A stretch of 64,000 nt of DNA from an uncultured Isosphaeraceae bacterium (GTDB taxonomy: Bacteria > Planctomycetota > Planctomycetia > Isosphaerales > Isosphaeraceae), in the NCBI GenBank assembly GCA_945957605.1, contig CAMFLR010000009.1, positions 237,925 to 301,924 on the forward strand, written 5' to 3'. Shown piece after piece: positions 37,954-46,876 of the stretch. Under the pieces are notes generated by a model. The model was not told where the DNA came from, searched no databases, and worked only from the letters and a program-made list of their open reading frames with translations. The translations under genes were made by a program, and so were the position numbers. The stretch's first letter is position 1. Each line of letters opens with the position of its first letter.

Positions 37954-38646
37954 ATGCGTCGACGGGTAAGAATGGAGTTTAGTGCGTCATGGATGGGCAA
38001 GCTGGAGGACCGTGTGCTTCTCAGTCATGCCAAACATCACAACGCGAGTGCAGCGGTCGCCAAAACAGCCCCCACTGTCACGACCTCGGCGCTGGCGCGC
38101 GTGAACCAGGCGTTTGACACGTTCTCCAGTGACTTCACGCAGGCGCGGGCTGTCTATTATTCGACAATCACTCCAGGCGCGAGTAGCGGTTCAGGTTCTG
38201 GCCAGTCAGGGGCGAACACCTCTTCGGATACGAAGACCGCGTTCCAAGGCTACATTACAAATCGCATCCAGCTTCTGGGTCAGCAACTCAATAGCGCTGT
38301 GGTTCAGGCGATCGGCGGGGCTCACACCACAGACTCGCACCTGCAGGCAAAGCTTCTGACAACCTTCACTCGGATCGTCAAGAACAACGTGAATGGTGCG
38401 AAAACCAAAACGGATGCCAGCGGCGTAACGACGTACGCCAACATCTCAAACAATAATAATAATATATTCAATGTTGGCACGCTAGGACAAGCTTTGATTG
38501 GAACCGTCCCCGACCAAAATGCTAGCACGTCCACGTCTCAGATCGATGCGCTTTCTCAGGACCAGGCTATCGCCGTGGCCCGTATCGCAGTAATCAACGG
38601 GTTCGTCTACGCGAAGAACACCGTCGCCAACTCCAAGAATCACTAA
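37954..38646 (+). CDS. small surface protein with planctomycete extracellular motif
   Basis: The N-terminus MRRRVRMEFSASWMGKLEDRVLLS is the planctomycete extracellular motif. It is followed by an Ala/Thr/Ser/Asn-rich 200-residue chain with no hydrophobic anchor. A helical region (LARVNQAFDTFSSDFTQARAVYYS), a Gly/Ser-rich linker, ITNRIQLLGQQLNSAVVQAIGG and an Asn run (ISNNNNNIFN) are visible. Asn runs and this composition suit exported structural proteins. It lies 72 bases ahead of the 1216-aa repeat protein and is probably co-transcribed. Confidence 0.7.
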   Translation: MRRRVRMEFSASWMGKLEDRVLLSHAKHHNASAAVAKTAPTVTTSALARVNQAFDTFSSDFTQARAVYYSTITPGASSGSGSGQSGANTSSDTKTAFQGYITNRIQLLGQQLNSAVVQAIGGAHTTDSHLQAKLLTTFTRIVKNNVNGAKTKTDASGVTTYANISNNNNNIFNVGTLGQALIGTVPDQNASTSTSQIDALSQDQAIAVARIAVINGFVYAKNTVANSKNH

Positions 38647-38718
38647 ACGATTCCGATAGCGCCTCGCACAAAGCGCGAAACGCGGCGGAAACGACTCCAA
38701 CACCTAGGAATAGCACCG

Positions 38719-41700
38719 ATGAATTTCCGCCGCCGTTCGGCTCAGTCCACGCCGTCCCGCAGTGCAAAACGCATAAGTTCATCATCGCGCCGAAAAACAT
38801 TTGCGCTCGAATTACTTGAACAACGCGAACTATTGACTCTTAACGTCGTTCCTCTCACGGGCACGATAGGTGCGCCTCTTTCTGCTGTGCCTGTCGCCAC
38901 CTTCGTCGGAACCGATCTCGCGCTTCCGCCCGGCGGTACTTATACCGCAGATATCGACTGGGGCGACAACACCACGCATTCGACCGTTTCCCCAGTTCTG
39001 ACGAACTCTGCCACAAATACATATTCGATCTACGGTAGCCATACATTTGCAGCTTCAGCATCGTTCCCGGTAGTCGTTACAGTCAGCACGACTCCCGGGT
39101 CGACCGCCATCGTTGGTTCAGCAAATGCAGCGATCGGCACAGATCCGAGTCCGACGATCTCTTCAATCCCTGTTTCAGGTCAGCTCACCGGTACGCAGTT
39201 CACGGCAGATTTGGCAACGATCACAGATAAAGATGCCTTGCTGGCTACGAGTAACTTTACAGCGCTCATCAACTGGGGCGACGGTTCAGCCGCGACCACT
39301 GCCACACTTACGGCCTCTGGAACTCCTGGGGTTTTTGTCATTAGTGGAACCCATACTTATAACAAAATCCCACAGAATCCTACTGTTACCGTCTACAGAA
39401 ACTCAGATAATACAACCTTCGGTCCTTCCAACCTGGCAATCACCGTCTCTGCCGCTGCCCCAACGGGTTCAGCGCTGCCGATCACCACAACGCTTGGAGC
39501 GCCGTTGACGAATGTCTCCGTCGCAACATTCACGGACGCCAACACCTCGCTCAAAAACACCGACTTTTCAGCGACGATCAACTGGGGCGACGGGTCGCCG
39601 GTAACGACAAACGCGATCATCATTCCTAACGCGACCGGCTTTACTGTCCAGGGAACACACACCTATTTCGTCAATCCCGGTCTCAGTGCGCAAACAACGG
39701 TTACGATCACCCGCCTGACCGACAACGCGGTGGTTGTTGTGAACGGAACCGTGACGGTGAGCCCGGACCCGGCTCCGACGATTACGCCCTTGCCTGTAAG
39801 CGTCACGACGGGAACTGCGTTGACGTCGATTCCAATCGCAACATTTACCGACGCCAACGTAAATCTCACCGGAAGCAGTTTCACGGCGGTTATCAACTGG
39901 GGTGATTCAACCTCAACCAGTACGATCATTCCTACGGGAAGCAACGGCTTCTTCACGATCTCAGGCACTCATATCTATAACGCGATCCCCAAGACGACAC
40001 CGACCCTGATGCTTTTCAGGAATTCGGATTCTACGAGTTACGGTCCGTCCAACCTGACGATCACGGTCACAGCCGCGCCTCCAACAGGCTCAGGCGTGCC
40101 GGTCACCACAACGCTGGGAGCGCCGCTGACGAATGTCTCTGTCGCAACTTTCGCGGATCCCAATGCATCGCTGAAAAACAGCGACTTCTCAGCAACGATT
40201 GACTGGGGTGACGGAACAGCGGTAACGACCAACGCCTTCATCATTCCCAATGGCACTGGTTTCGCCGTCCTGGGAACCCACACATATGCCACAAATCCCG
40301 GCCCCAATGCTCACACGACAGTTACCATCGCCCACACGGCCGATACCGCTAAGCTGGTTGTAAACGGAAGCGTGACGGTGAATCCGGACCCGGCTCCGAC
40401 AATCACACCGATTCCCATTACCGTCGCCGCGGGAACGGCCCTGAATTCGGTTGCAATCGCCACGTTTACTGACGCCAACGTGAACCTGGTCGGGAGCAAT
40501 TTCACGGCCGTTATCGACTGGGGCGATTCAACCTCGACCAGCTCTGTCTCTCCCACACTCAGCAATGGGCTTTTCACGATCTCGGGCACCCACACGTACA
40601 ACGTGGTCCCCAAAACGACTCCGACCGTGAAGCTCTTCAGGACCTCAGATAACACAAATTACGGTCCGTCGAATCTCGCAATCACGGTCACCGACACGGC
40701 TCCAACCGGATCGGCGTTGCCGATCTCTACAACGCTTGGGACAGCGCTCACGAATATCGCCGTCGCGACGTTCACCGATGCCAATACCTCGCTGAAGAAC
40801 ACTGACTTCTCGGCCACGATCAACTGGGGCGATGGGTCGCCGCCAACGACGAGTGCCACCATTACTGCGAATGCCAGCGGCTTTACGGTGACAGGGTCGC
40901 ACACGTATTCAATCAATCCAGGTCCTGGCGCGCAAACGACTGTTACAATTACTCGCCTGACTGACAACGCAGTGCTGGTCGTCCATGGAAGCGTCGTAGC
41001 TTTGAATGCGGATCCGGCCCCGACAATCACGGCAATCCCAGTTACGGTTGCAGTGGGAGCGGCCATTTCCCAGGATACTGTTCTTGCTACGATTGTAGAC
41101 GCGAACTCGTCGCTCACAGCCGCACAGTTCCAAGTCGTGATCGACTGGGGTGACTTCACGACATCGACCGGGGTTCTCGCGCCTTCTACTGGCAATTCGG
41201 GCCGGTTTACGGTAACAAGCAAGGATACTCATACCTACAATCTCCCATTGCCGAGCCCCTTCGCGCCCACAATCCGGCTAGTTCGATTGACCGACGGAGT
41301 GGCAGAGACAGAGCCTCTGGCAATCACAGTGGGGGTTGGTCCCACAAACGACCCTGCCCCAACGCCCCAAGCCGTTCCGGCCCAGTTTTTTGTCGGAAAG
41401 GCTGCAACGAAGTCGCTCGCCCGATTCCTCGATGCGAATACAGCTCTGAAAGCGTCAGACTTCTCCGCCACGATTCAATGGGGAGACAATACAACGAGCC
41501 TTGGAAGGGTTGTTCTTATCAGCGCTGGCGTGTTCGAAGTCGAAGGCACCCACAACTACGCCTCAGCGCAGACGTTCAATGCGGCCAACGCGAAGGTCAC
41601 GGTTTACCGCTTAGCCGACGGGAAAAGCGGCTTCGTCACACCGGCGATCAATGTAGGGTTTGACACGTCGACGCTCACCTTTACCGCACAACTTTCCAGC

Positions 41701-42369
41701 AGTACGGGTAACTTCACACGAAACAATCAACCGCAGTTCACAGGCACAGCTCAACCGTACTCTCTCGTCCAACTCTTCGGACAAACGAATGCTCTGCCCA
41801 ACCCGTTCGGAATCGGCGAAGCGTTGGCGAACGCTGATGGAACTTGGACGATTCTGGTCGCCCATCCTTTGCCTGACGGTGTCTACCAGATTTCCGGGAC
41901 AGTGGTCGGATCGAGCGGAGTTCCGGTGACCTCGCAGCAATTCCAACCAATTGTCATCGACACTGTCGGTCCACGCGTTGTCGGCGCGACGAGCAATCCT
42001 GCGAACCACACCATCACGCTCACGGTTTACGACTCGCTGAGTGGGATCGACGTGCGCAGCGTCGCTAACCAATTGGCCTATTCGCTCACATACAGTGGTT
42101 CAAGCGCTCTTACGCGAAAGCTCTACTCGCATCCAATCTTCGTTTCGCTTCAGAGCGGGAATCCTCAGTATGCGGTGGTCACCTTGTCGATTAGTCCACA
42201 GCAACAGAGATCACTGAAGAGCTTGATCGTTGGCCGCTCGGTTGTTGATCTCGCCGGAAACAGCCTCTCGGCCAACGGTGCCGCGATCGTCTTTTCTGCG
42301 GGCCGGATCAAGAACGTCAAATCGGCCAAGGTTTCCAAACACTCTGTTCCTAATTTCAAGCGTCATTGA
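38719..42369 (+). CDS. giant surface protein with nine tandem PKD-like domains
   Basis: The start carries a basic stretch and FALELLEQRELLTLNVVP, the planctomycete extracellular motif. Nine units of about 102-111 residues follow. Each contains a [IV][DNQ]WGD core (coding positions 38959, 39274, 39583, 39898, 40204, 40519, 40825, 41146 and 41479) and SGTHTYN-like ends, the PKD-like beta-sandwich pattern. The last 230 residues form Ig-like domains (GTAQPYSLVQLFG, VIDTVGPRVVGATSNPANHTITLTV) and a basic C-terminus. Likely an adhesin or cell-surface fibre; it is probably the second gene of a two-gene operon. Confidence 0.83.
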   Translation: MNFRRRSAQSTPSRSAKRISSSSRRKTFALELLEQRELLTLNVVPLTGTIGAPLSAVPVATFVGTDLALPPGGTYTADIDWGDNTTHSTVSPVLTNSATNTYSIYGSHTFAASASFPVVVTVSTTPGSTAIVGSANAAIGTDPSPTISSIPVSGQLTGTQFTADLATITDKDALLATSNFTALINWGDGSAATTATLTASGTPGVFVISGTHTYNKIPQNPTVTVYRNSDNTTFGPSNLAITVSAAAPTGSALPITTTLGAPLTNVSVATFTDANTSLKNTDFSATINWGDGSPVTTNAIIIPNATGFTVQGTHTYFVNPGLSAQTTVTITRLTDNAVVVVNGTVTVSPDPAPTITPLPVSVTTGTALTSIPIATFTDANVNLTGSSFTAVINWGDSTSTSTIIPTGSNGFFTISGTHIYNAIPKTTPTLMLFRNSDSTSYGPSNLTITVTAAPPTGSGVPVTTTLGAPLTNVSVATFADPNASLKNSDFSATIDWGDGTAVTTNAFIIPNGTGFAVLGTHTYATNPGPNAHTTVTIAHTADTAKLVVNGSVTVNPDPAPTITPIPITVAAGTALNSVAIATFTDANVNLVGSNFTAVIDWGDSTSTSSVSPTLSNGLFTISGTHTYNVVPKTTPTVKLFRTSDNTNYGPSNLAITVTDTAPTGSALPISTTLGTALTNIAVATFTDANTSLKNTDFSATINWGDGSPPTTSATITANASGFTVTGSHTYSINPGPGAQTTVTITRLTDNAVLVVHGSVVALNADPAPTITAIPVTVAVGAAISQDTVLATIVDANSSLTAAQFQVVIDWGDFTTSTGVLAPSTGNSGRFTVTSKDTHTYNLPLPSPFAPTIRLVRLTDGVAETEPLAITVGVGPTNDPAPTPQAVPAQFFVGKAATKSLARFLDANTALKASDFSATIQWGDNTTSLGRVVLISAGVFEVEGTHNYASAQTFNAANAKVTVYRLADGKSGFVTPAINVGFDTSTLTFTAQLSSSTGNFTRNNQPQFTGTAQPYSLVQLFGQTNALPNPFGIGEALANADGTWTILVAHPLPDGVYQISGTVVGSSGVPVTSQQFQPIVIDTVGPRVVGATSNPANHTITLTVYDSLSGIDVRSVANQLAYSLTYSGSSALTRKLYSHPIFVSLQSGNPQYAVVTLSISPQQQRSLKSLIVGRSVVDLAGNSLSANGAAIVFSAGRIKNVKSAKVSKHSVPNFKRH
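39460..41000 (+). repeat. 621-bp higher-order tandem repeat inside the PKD-like gene
   Basis: Domains alternate as types A and B. The WGD codons of A units lie at 39583, 40204 and 40825, and of B units at 39898 and 40519; each step is exactly 621 bases (207 codons). Phrases such as LPITTTLGAPLTNVSVATF and TALTSIPIATFTDANVNL recur with few changes. The boundaries given are approximate. Confidence 0.8.
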
Positions 42370-42650
42370 AGCCCGCGTGGCGTTTTATCTGAATTTGCGA
42401 AATCCTTCCGCGAACTTCAGATACGAAACCCGGCAATCGGCCGGGTTGCAGGCTTGTGCGAATCGCATTCGATACGTCTAGCCCAGGGTTGGCGAGGCTC
42501 ACGGGGACAATCCGCTCGGGCATGTAGCGAATGCGGTTCGCGTTGATGAGTTCTTCTGTCTTCAAACGTGCGTTTGACCCCGAAAACTTGGTCCATCGCA
42601 TTTGAAACTGGTCATGCGATCATCGGCTCCGGGCGAAGAGTGCTCGAGCC
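42370..42650. other. intergenic region after the surface-protein gene
   Basis: About 280 bases with no convincing gene. A frame on the minus strand (42356-42601) overlaps the end of the surface-protein gene and looks like a shadow. The region ends where IS remnants begin. Confidence 0.35.
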
Positions 42651-42998
42651 ATGAAGAAGAGCAAGTTCACCGAGCAGCATATCGAATTTACCCCGAAGCT
42701 GGCGGAGGACGGTCCTCCTGTGCCGGACATTGCCCGCAAACTCGGCTATGGCGACGTCTCTTCTACCGCTGGAAGAAGGAGTTCGGCGGCTCAGGCGGCT
42801 TGAGGAGGAGAACAAGAAGCTCAAGCAACAGGTCGCCGACCTCAGCATCGACAAGAGATGCTCCAGTATGCGATCGGAAAAAACGTGTGACCGCGGCTAG
42901 GCGTCGTGATGAAGCGGCGCCACTGCACTGGCCTACGGGACGAGCGAGCGACTTGCCTTCTGTCTCTCGGCGCTCGTGCGATCGGGAGCTCTATCAAG
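42651..42998 (+). pseudogene. IS3-family transposase fragment (OrfA and start of OrfB)
   Basis: ATG 42651 begins MKKSKFTEQHIEFTPKLAED, close to the usual OrfA start of IS3-family elements. The frame is then lost within the helix-turn-helix (part of the GDVSSTAFYRWKK-like segment is missing). In another frame the leucine-zipper piece LRRLEEENKKLKQQVADLSI is readable, then an OrfB-like start with EMLQ, KKRVTAARRR and YGTSERLAF. It breaks off near 42998, where an integrase fragment begins. Fragment without function. Confidence 0.65.
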
Positions 42999-43001
42999 TA
43001 A

Positions 43002-43130
43002 GTTCAAACATTAGTGCGGCATGCCAAGCCGCAGGCGACTCTCGGTCATTATGCCAAGGTCTCGGCGAATGAGCGTAGGAAAGCCGTCGATGCACTCGCC
43101 CTTCGGCCGGTTGCGTGCACCCGGCGTCGC
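43002..43130 (+). pseudogene. tyrosine recombinase C-terminal fragment
   Basis: The frame reads VQTLVRHAKPQATLGHYAKV, the last active-site box of phage-type integrases (second His in RHA, catalytic Tyr in HYAKV), then ERRKAVDAL. Nothing of the rest of the enzyme is present upstream; the junction with the IS3 remnant is at about 43000. A frame-shifted tail may continue as HSQKHEMPEVPAMAELGRQL to about 43305. It points toward the tRNA-Ser fragment at 43311, as integrases usually point toward their attachment site. Confidence 0.6.
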
Positions 43131-43310
43131 GGGATCAGTTCGGATGGCGAATTGGATCAGCGTATGGGCAGTCATTATGCCTATTGCAGGGTCGGAGCGA
43201 GTCGGATACTGGCGGAACCGCACCCATGCACTCGCAGAAACACGAAATGCCCGAAGTTCCTGCGATGGCGGAACTTGGGCGTCAACTGGCGGTCACAGAC
43301 GGTTCTGGAA

Positions 43311-43370
43311 CGGAGAGGGGGGGATTCGAACCCCCGATAGGCTTTGACACCTATAACGGTTTAGCAAACC
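43311..43370 (-). other. 3' part of tRNA-Ser(GCU), probable attachment-site core
   Basis: On the minus strand the sequence runs from the anticodon loop (TTTGCTAAA, anticodon GCT) through the 3' anticodon stem, a long class-II variable arm (stem ATAGG/CCTAT), a perfect T arm (GGGGG-TTCGAAT-CCCCC) and the 3' acceptor strand CCTCTCC plus discriminator G at 43311. The 5' half is absent: bases beyond 43372 do not form the acceptor, D or 5' anticodon stems. This is what an integrase crossing over in the anticodon loop leaves behind. It is not a working tRNA. Confidence 0.75.
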
Positions 43371-43544
43371 TTTATTGGCCCAGACGTAAACCCCATACTC
43401 TCGTAGACCTTTGCGTCGATATTTACGATGACTTATCCCATCCCCTGCCCATCGGCCGAAGTCTGGCTGATCCTGAACTATCAGTCGTCGTTGACGCATG
43501 GCCATCGCTACCTGCGGCGATCAAGACTGCGATCTTAGCAATTG

Positions 43545-43739
43545 TCAGGTTGACAGTAAAATGACGGCGATATTGATTAGCTCCCGCAGAACACGCTCGG
43601 GCTCATCTGGCGAGACCTTGGAACCGTCCACAGGAGGTTGACGCAGTTTCGAGCCGGACCAATTGAGTCGGACGGCCCAAAGCAAATTCGCAACCGTTGC
43701 GAATTCGGCTTTGCCGTTCGAATAGCCTGTCTTGCGCAT
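43545..43739 (-). CDS. hypothetical protein, 64 aa
   Basis: ATG 43739 is preceded by a strong AGGAGG at 6 bases. The protein (RKTGYSNGKAEFATVANLLW, later GSKVSPDEPERVLRELINIA) looks coding and soluble. Family unknown. It lies between the tRNA-Ser fragment and the IS110 remnant, so it may be cargo of a mobile element or a truncated gene. Other frames over the same bases are shadows. Confidence 0.4.
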   Translation of the reverse strand: MRKTGYSNGKAEFATVANLLWAVRLNWSGSKLRQPPVDGSKVSPDEPERVLRELINIAVILLST

Positions 43740-43969
43740 CAAACCCCTCCTCGACTCGAGCTCGAAGAAGTAAGTGCCGATCGGCCTTATTGTTATTACT
43801 TCGCGACCTATCGGCTCGGTCGTGGAACACCCGGAGAAGTCAACATGTAACTCATCTGACTCTACTTATGCAAACACACCACTGAATTGCGCACCCTTGG
43901 CGAGAATGGAGAGGTTTTCGCTCGTCATTCAGCGATCTGTGAACGCAATGCTTAGAAAGCTTCGTTCAT

Positions 43970-45115
43970 TTGCAGTCCACTGACAAATTGGCTGTTGACG
44001 CGACGCCCGACATTCAGGCGGTGGTCGATATCCTCAAGCCGTTTGTCGCGGCGATTGTCGTCGGTAATCCACTTCAGATCAAAGCGATCGCACAGGCCAA
44101 GGTAAAGACCGACAAGATCGATGCCGAGGTCCTGGCGAATCTGCTCCGTTGCGATTTTCTTCCCGACGTTTGGGAACCCGATCCCCAAACCCAACGACTA
44201 CGGCACCTCACCGGGGTGAGGTCAGCACTCATCTCCGACCGCACTCGATTGAAGAATCGCATCCACAGCGTCCTGGCCGGATTACTGGTCGTGTTGCCCG
44301 AAGGAGGGCTCTTCACGAGCAAAGGATTGGCCTGGGCGCGGTCGGTGAAACTTCCCGACGATGCTCGAAGGACTGTTGATCGATTCTTGCGCTTGTACGA
44401 CGCGGTTGAGGCCGAGCTTGAATCTCTCGACATCGAGTTACGAACGTTGGCGCATCACGACGCTCGTGTGCGGCTCTTGATGACCTTGCCAGGAGTGGCC
44501 CATGGAGTGGCTTTGACGCTCATCGCCGCCCTTGGAGACATCTCGCGCTTTCGCGACGGCGACCACGCTGCGAGTTATCTTGGCCTGACGCCAGTCGTTC
44601 GACAATCGGCCGGCAAGAGCTATCGTGGCTCGATCACGAAGGCTGGGAGTTCGACCAGTCGGGCGATGCTCACCCAGGCGGCTCAGCACGCAACCGAGCA
44701 TCCTGGCCCGCTGGGTGCGTTCTATCGACGACTCAAGAAGCGCAAGACCCGAAACATTGCCATCGTTGCAACGGCACGAAAGCTCGTCACAATTGCATAC
44801 ATGACGCTCAAGAACAACGAACCCTATCGATATGCTCAGCCAGACCGGGTGCGAAGCAAACTGAGACACGCCGAACGGGCCTGTGATAAGGCGTCGAAGC
44901 CGATCAAGCCGTCAGTATCGGACCCACCATCCGAACCTGCAAATCGGCTGAATCGCACCTATGTTCGAACGGGCTTGCCCATCGCGCAGGGACCTGGCGA
45001 CTGGACATCGGGAGAACGACGTGCCCTTACAGAAGCCGGCGTGATTGAATTCGCGGAAACCGTCCATTCGCCACCGCCAAAGCGCGGACCCAAGCCAAAG
45101 ACCATATTAAAGTAA
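43970..45115 (+). pseudogene. IS110-family transposase lacking its N-terminus
   Basis: The body is clearly IS110: VVDILKPFVAAIVVGNPLQIK, KVKTDKIDAEVLANLLRCDFLPDVW, then the C-terminal transposase_20 domain (LMTLPGVAHGVALTLIAALGDISRF, YLGLTPVVRQSAGK, GSITKAGSSTSRAMLTQAA). Normal proteins begin about 70 residues earlier with the first catalytic Asp and the Glu of the DEDD fold; here the sequence breaks into unrelated DNA just before TDKLAVDATPDIQAV. The third and fourth DEDD residues are present (KTDKIDA). Probably inactive. Confidence 0.75.
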
Positions 45116-45226
45116 CGAGAACCGCTTTAGCGAAAGGCCAAAACGCCTGGGACTGGTGGTGGTTCGCTCTGCGCCGTGAGATCAGAAGGGTCGAGCGTCA
45201 GAATTCGGCTTCGAAGGAGAAATCCA

Positions 45227-45504
45227 TCAAAAGCTCCGGCGGGTAATTGACGCGTTCAGAGGTAGGATTTCACGCTCGAGCATCAGTCGCCGGTTCTGCT
45301 CACGGAGCCTGGCGTTCTCCGCTTTGAGGACGGCCGGATCGTCGCTTATTGGTCCAGAGGTCTGGGATAGATCGCGAACCCAGGCGCGGATCGATGCCGG
45401 GTCAACGCCCAGGCTATTGGCGGCCCGAGCTGCGCTGTAGCCCTCCTCAGTCACGAGTCGGGCCGCAGATCCTTGAATTCTTGCGCGTAAGTGCGTCGAG
45501 CCAT
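45227..45504 (-). pseudogene. IS3-family OrfA fragment with frameshift
   Basis: ATG 45504 gives MARRTYAQEFKD and then a stop. A one-base frame change restores AARLVTEEGYSAARAANSLGVDPASIRAWVRD, then the coiled coil LKAENARLREQNRRLMLEREIL. Here the usual KKA(A/T)xFFA end is lost in a second frame change. The OrfB half is absent. Its strand is opposite to that of the adjacent IS110 remnant. Confidence 0.65.
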
Positions 45505-45613
45505 GATTCGCTCCTTCATTGGCTATGATGCCAATTCTTGGGAGCGCCTATAATTCATGGGGAGGGTCAGTGTTTGACGAAATCGCAGAGCGGTTTATCG
45601 TGCGGAGGCGGAA

Positions 45614-46057
45614 ATGACCACTCCCATCGATTCGGCCTTCACCCGCGAGAGCAACCGCATTGAGGGCATCGACCGCGAGCTAACCGAAGCCGAAATCGAA
45701 GAATCCGAACGATTCATGGCGCAGGACGTGAGTTCCCTATCGGATTTGCTCCAATTCGTTTCTGTCTATCAACCGGATGCCGAACTTCGCGACCGCGCTG
45801 GGTTAAATGTTAGGGTCGGAAATCACTTCCCGCCACCGGGCGATATAACGGTTAAAACGCGGTTGCTCGATATTCTAACCGATGCCCAGGTCGGTGATCC
45901 GTACTCGACTCATGTGCGTTTTGAGAGTTTGCACCTGTTTATCGATGGTAATGGACGCTCCGGCCGGATGCTTTGGATGTGGATGTAAGAACCGCTTGGC
46001 TTTCTGCATACCTGGTACTACCAATCGCTGTCGGCGACCCGACCAGTAGGCGGGTGA
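45614..46057 (+). pseudogene. small class II Fic-domain protein with premature stop
   Basis: GGAGG lies 6 bases before ATG 45614. The N-terminus holds SNRIEG, the S/T-x3-E-G/N inhibitory motif of class II Fic proteins. FNVRVGN-type sequence (GLNVRVGNHFPPPG) and the Fic motif follow as FESLHLFIDGNGRSGR: the catalytic His and GNGRxxR are kept, but the usual Pro is Leu. A TAA at 45986 cuts the protein after LWMWM, yet the same frame continues EPLGFLHTWYYQSLSATRPV to a TGA at 46055, matching the normal end. Fic enzymes transfer AMP or related groups to protein hydroxyls; this copy is probably inactive. Confidence 0.7.
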
Positions 46058-46186
46058 TCGATCCATCAAACGCTGGATTTCTCGCTTCAATGACCTAACC
46101 CCAAGCTTGAAATCTTCGGCTATAATCTAAAATCGCTCAAGTTGTTCGGCCCGTCGTTTCTACCTTTCTGCCAGCGGAACAATAAG

Positions 46187-46807
46187 ATGGCCAAATCTAA
46201 TACGACGCCAGTCCTGCGTAAGACTGTGCGGGAGTATAACACGCTCCGCGCCGAAATATTGACATGGATTCAAGTCGAGTATACGTTGATCGCGGCTAGT
46301 GCGACGGTTACTCTGGTAGCCCTTGCATTCTTTAAGGAGGCGGAACACTGGTTTTTGTTCTCCAGCGTCCTGCTCGGTATCCTGGCTACCCTAATCGGCT
46401 TGACTTCCTTCGCCCGAGCCAAAATCATGCAAGTCTCTTCCTATCTGATTGTGTTTCACAATGAACCGTTCGAGCAACGCATGCTGGTTCACCAAGAGAG
46501 TAAGGGGTATCGGCTTACTACCACTCTCCATAAGCTCTCCCTTGTTAGCCTTTACATATTGCTCGGCGTCAGTGCGGTCGGGTACCCTCTCATTTTGGCT
46601 ATTAAGGCCAATGTTAACGTCGCCGAGGCACGATGGTTTGTCGGTTCGATTCTGGCGGTAGCAATAGGGTTATATTTCACCGCTCTATACTGTTGCGGCC
46701 TTTCCTACCAAAAGCGCCCGCACGTCGATCATTGGAAGAACGTCCAGTTCGACGAAAATCAGAAACGAAAGCTCGCACAAAACCAGATAGGGGGACAGGG
46801 TAGTTGA
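46187..46807 (+). CDS. four-helix membrane protein, unknown function
   Basis: From ATG 46187 the protein starts with a charged helix (LRKTVREYNTLRAEILTWIQ). It then has four membrane segments, near residues 34-54 (LIAASATVTLVALAFF), 60-80 (FLFSSVLLGILATLIGL), 117-137 (LVSLYILLGVSAVGYPLILA) and 150-172. A hydrophilic C-terminus ends it. The layout resembles small membrane proteins of unknown role found across bacteria. A SLATT-like effector is possible but not supported by any motif I can see. The neighbours are the Fic remnant and orphan genes. Confidence 0.55.
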   Translation: MAKSNTTPVLRKTVREYNTLRAEILTWIQVEYTLIAASATVTLVALAFFKEAEHWFLFSSVLLGILATLIGLTSFARAKIMQVSSYLIVFHNEPFEQRMLVHQESKGYRLTTTLHKLSLVSLYILLGVSAVGYPLILAIKANVNVAEARWFVGSILAVAIGLYFTALYCCGLSYQKRPHVDHWKNVQFDENQKRKLAQNQIGGQGS

Positions 46808-46876
46808 GGTTTCGGCAAGCCGGCAGAGTGGTACCACAGTTACCCTCTCACGATAGATCGATTTTTGCTTGAAACC

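Noticed and set aside
39460..41000. Possible CRISPR-like or non-coding tandem repeat
   Set aside because: The 621-base period keeps the reading frame and encodes PKD-like domains, so it is a coding repeat.
43115..43564. Frames ending in GGIRTPDRL or GGFEPPIGF near the tRNA fragment
   Set aside because: These strings are the well-known false translation of the antisense strand of tRNA-Ser genes, here of the fragment at 43311-43370.
46187..46807. Assignment as a SLATT-type defence effector
   Set aside because: The four-helix layout alone is not specific, and no nucleotide cyclase or other defence partner is adjacent.
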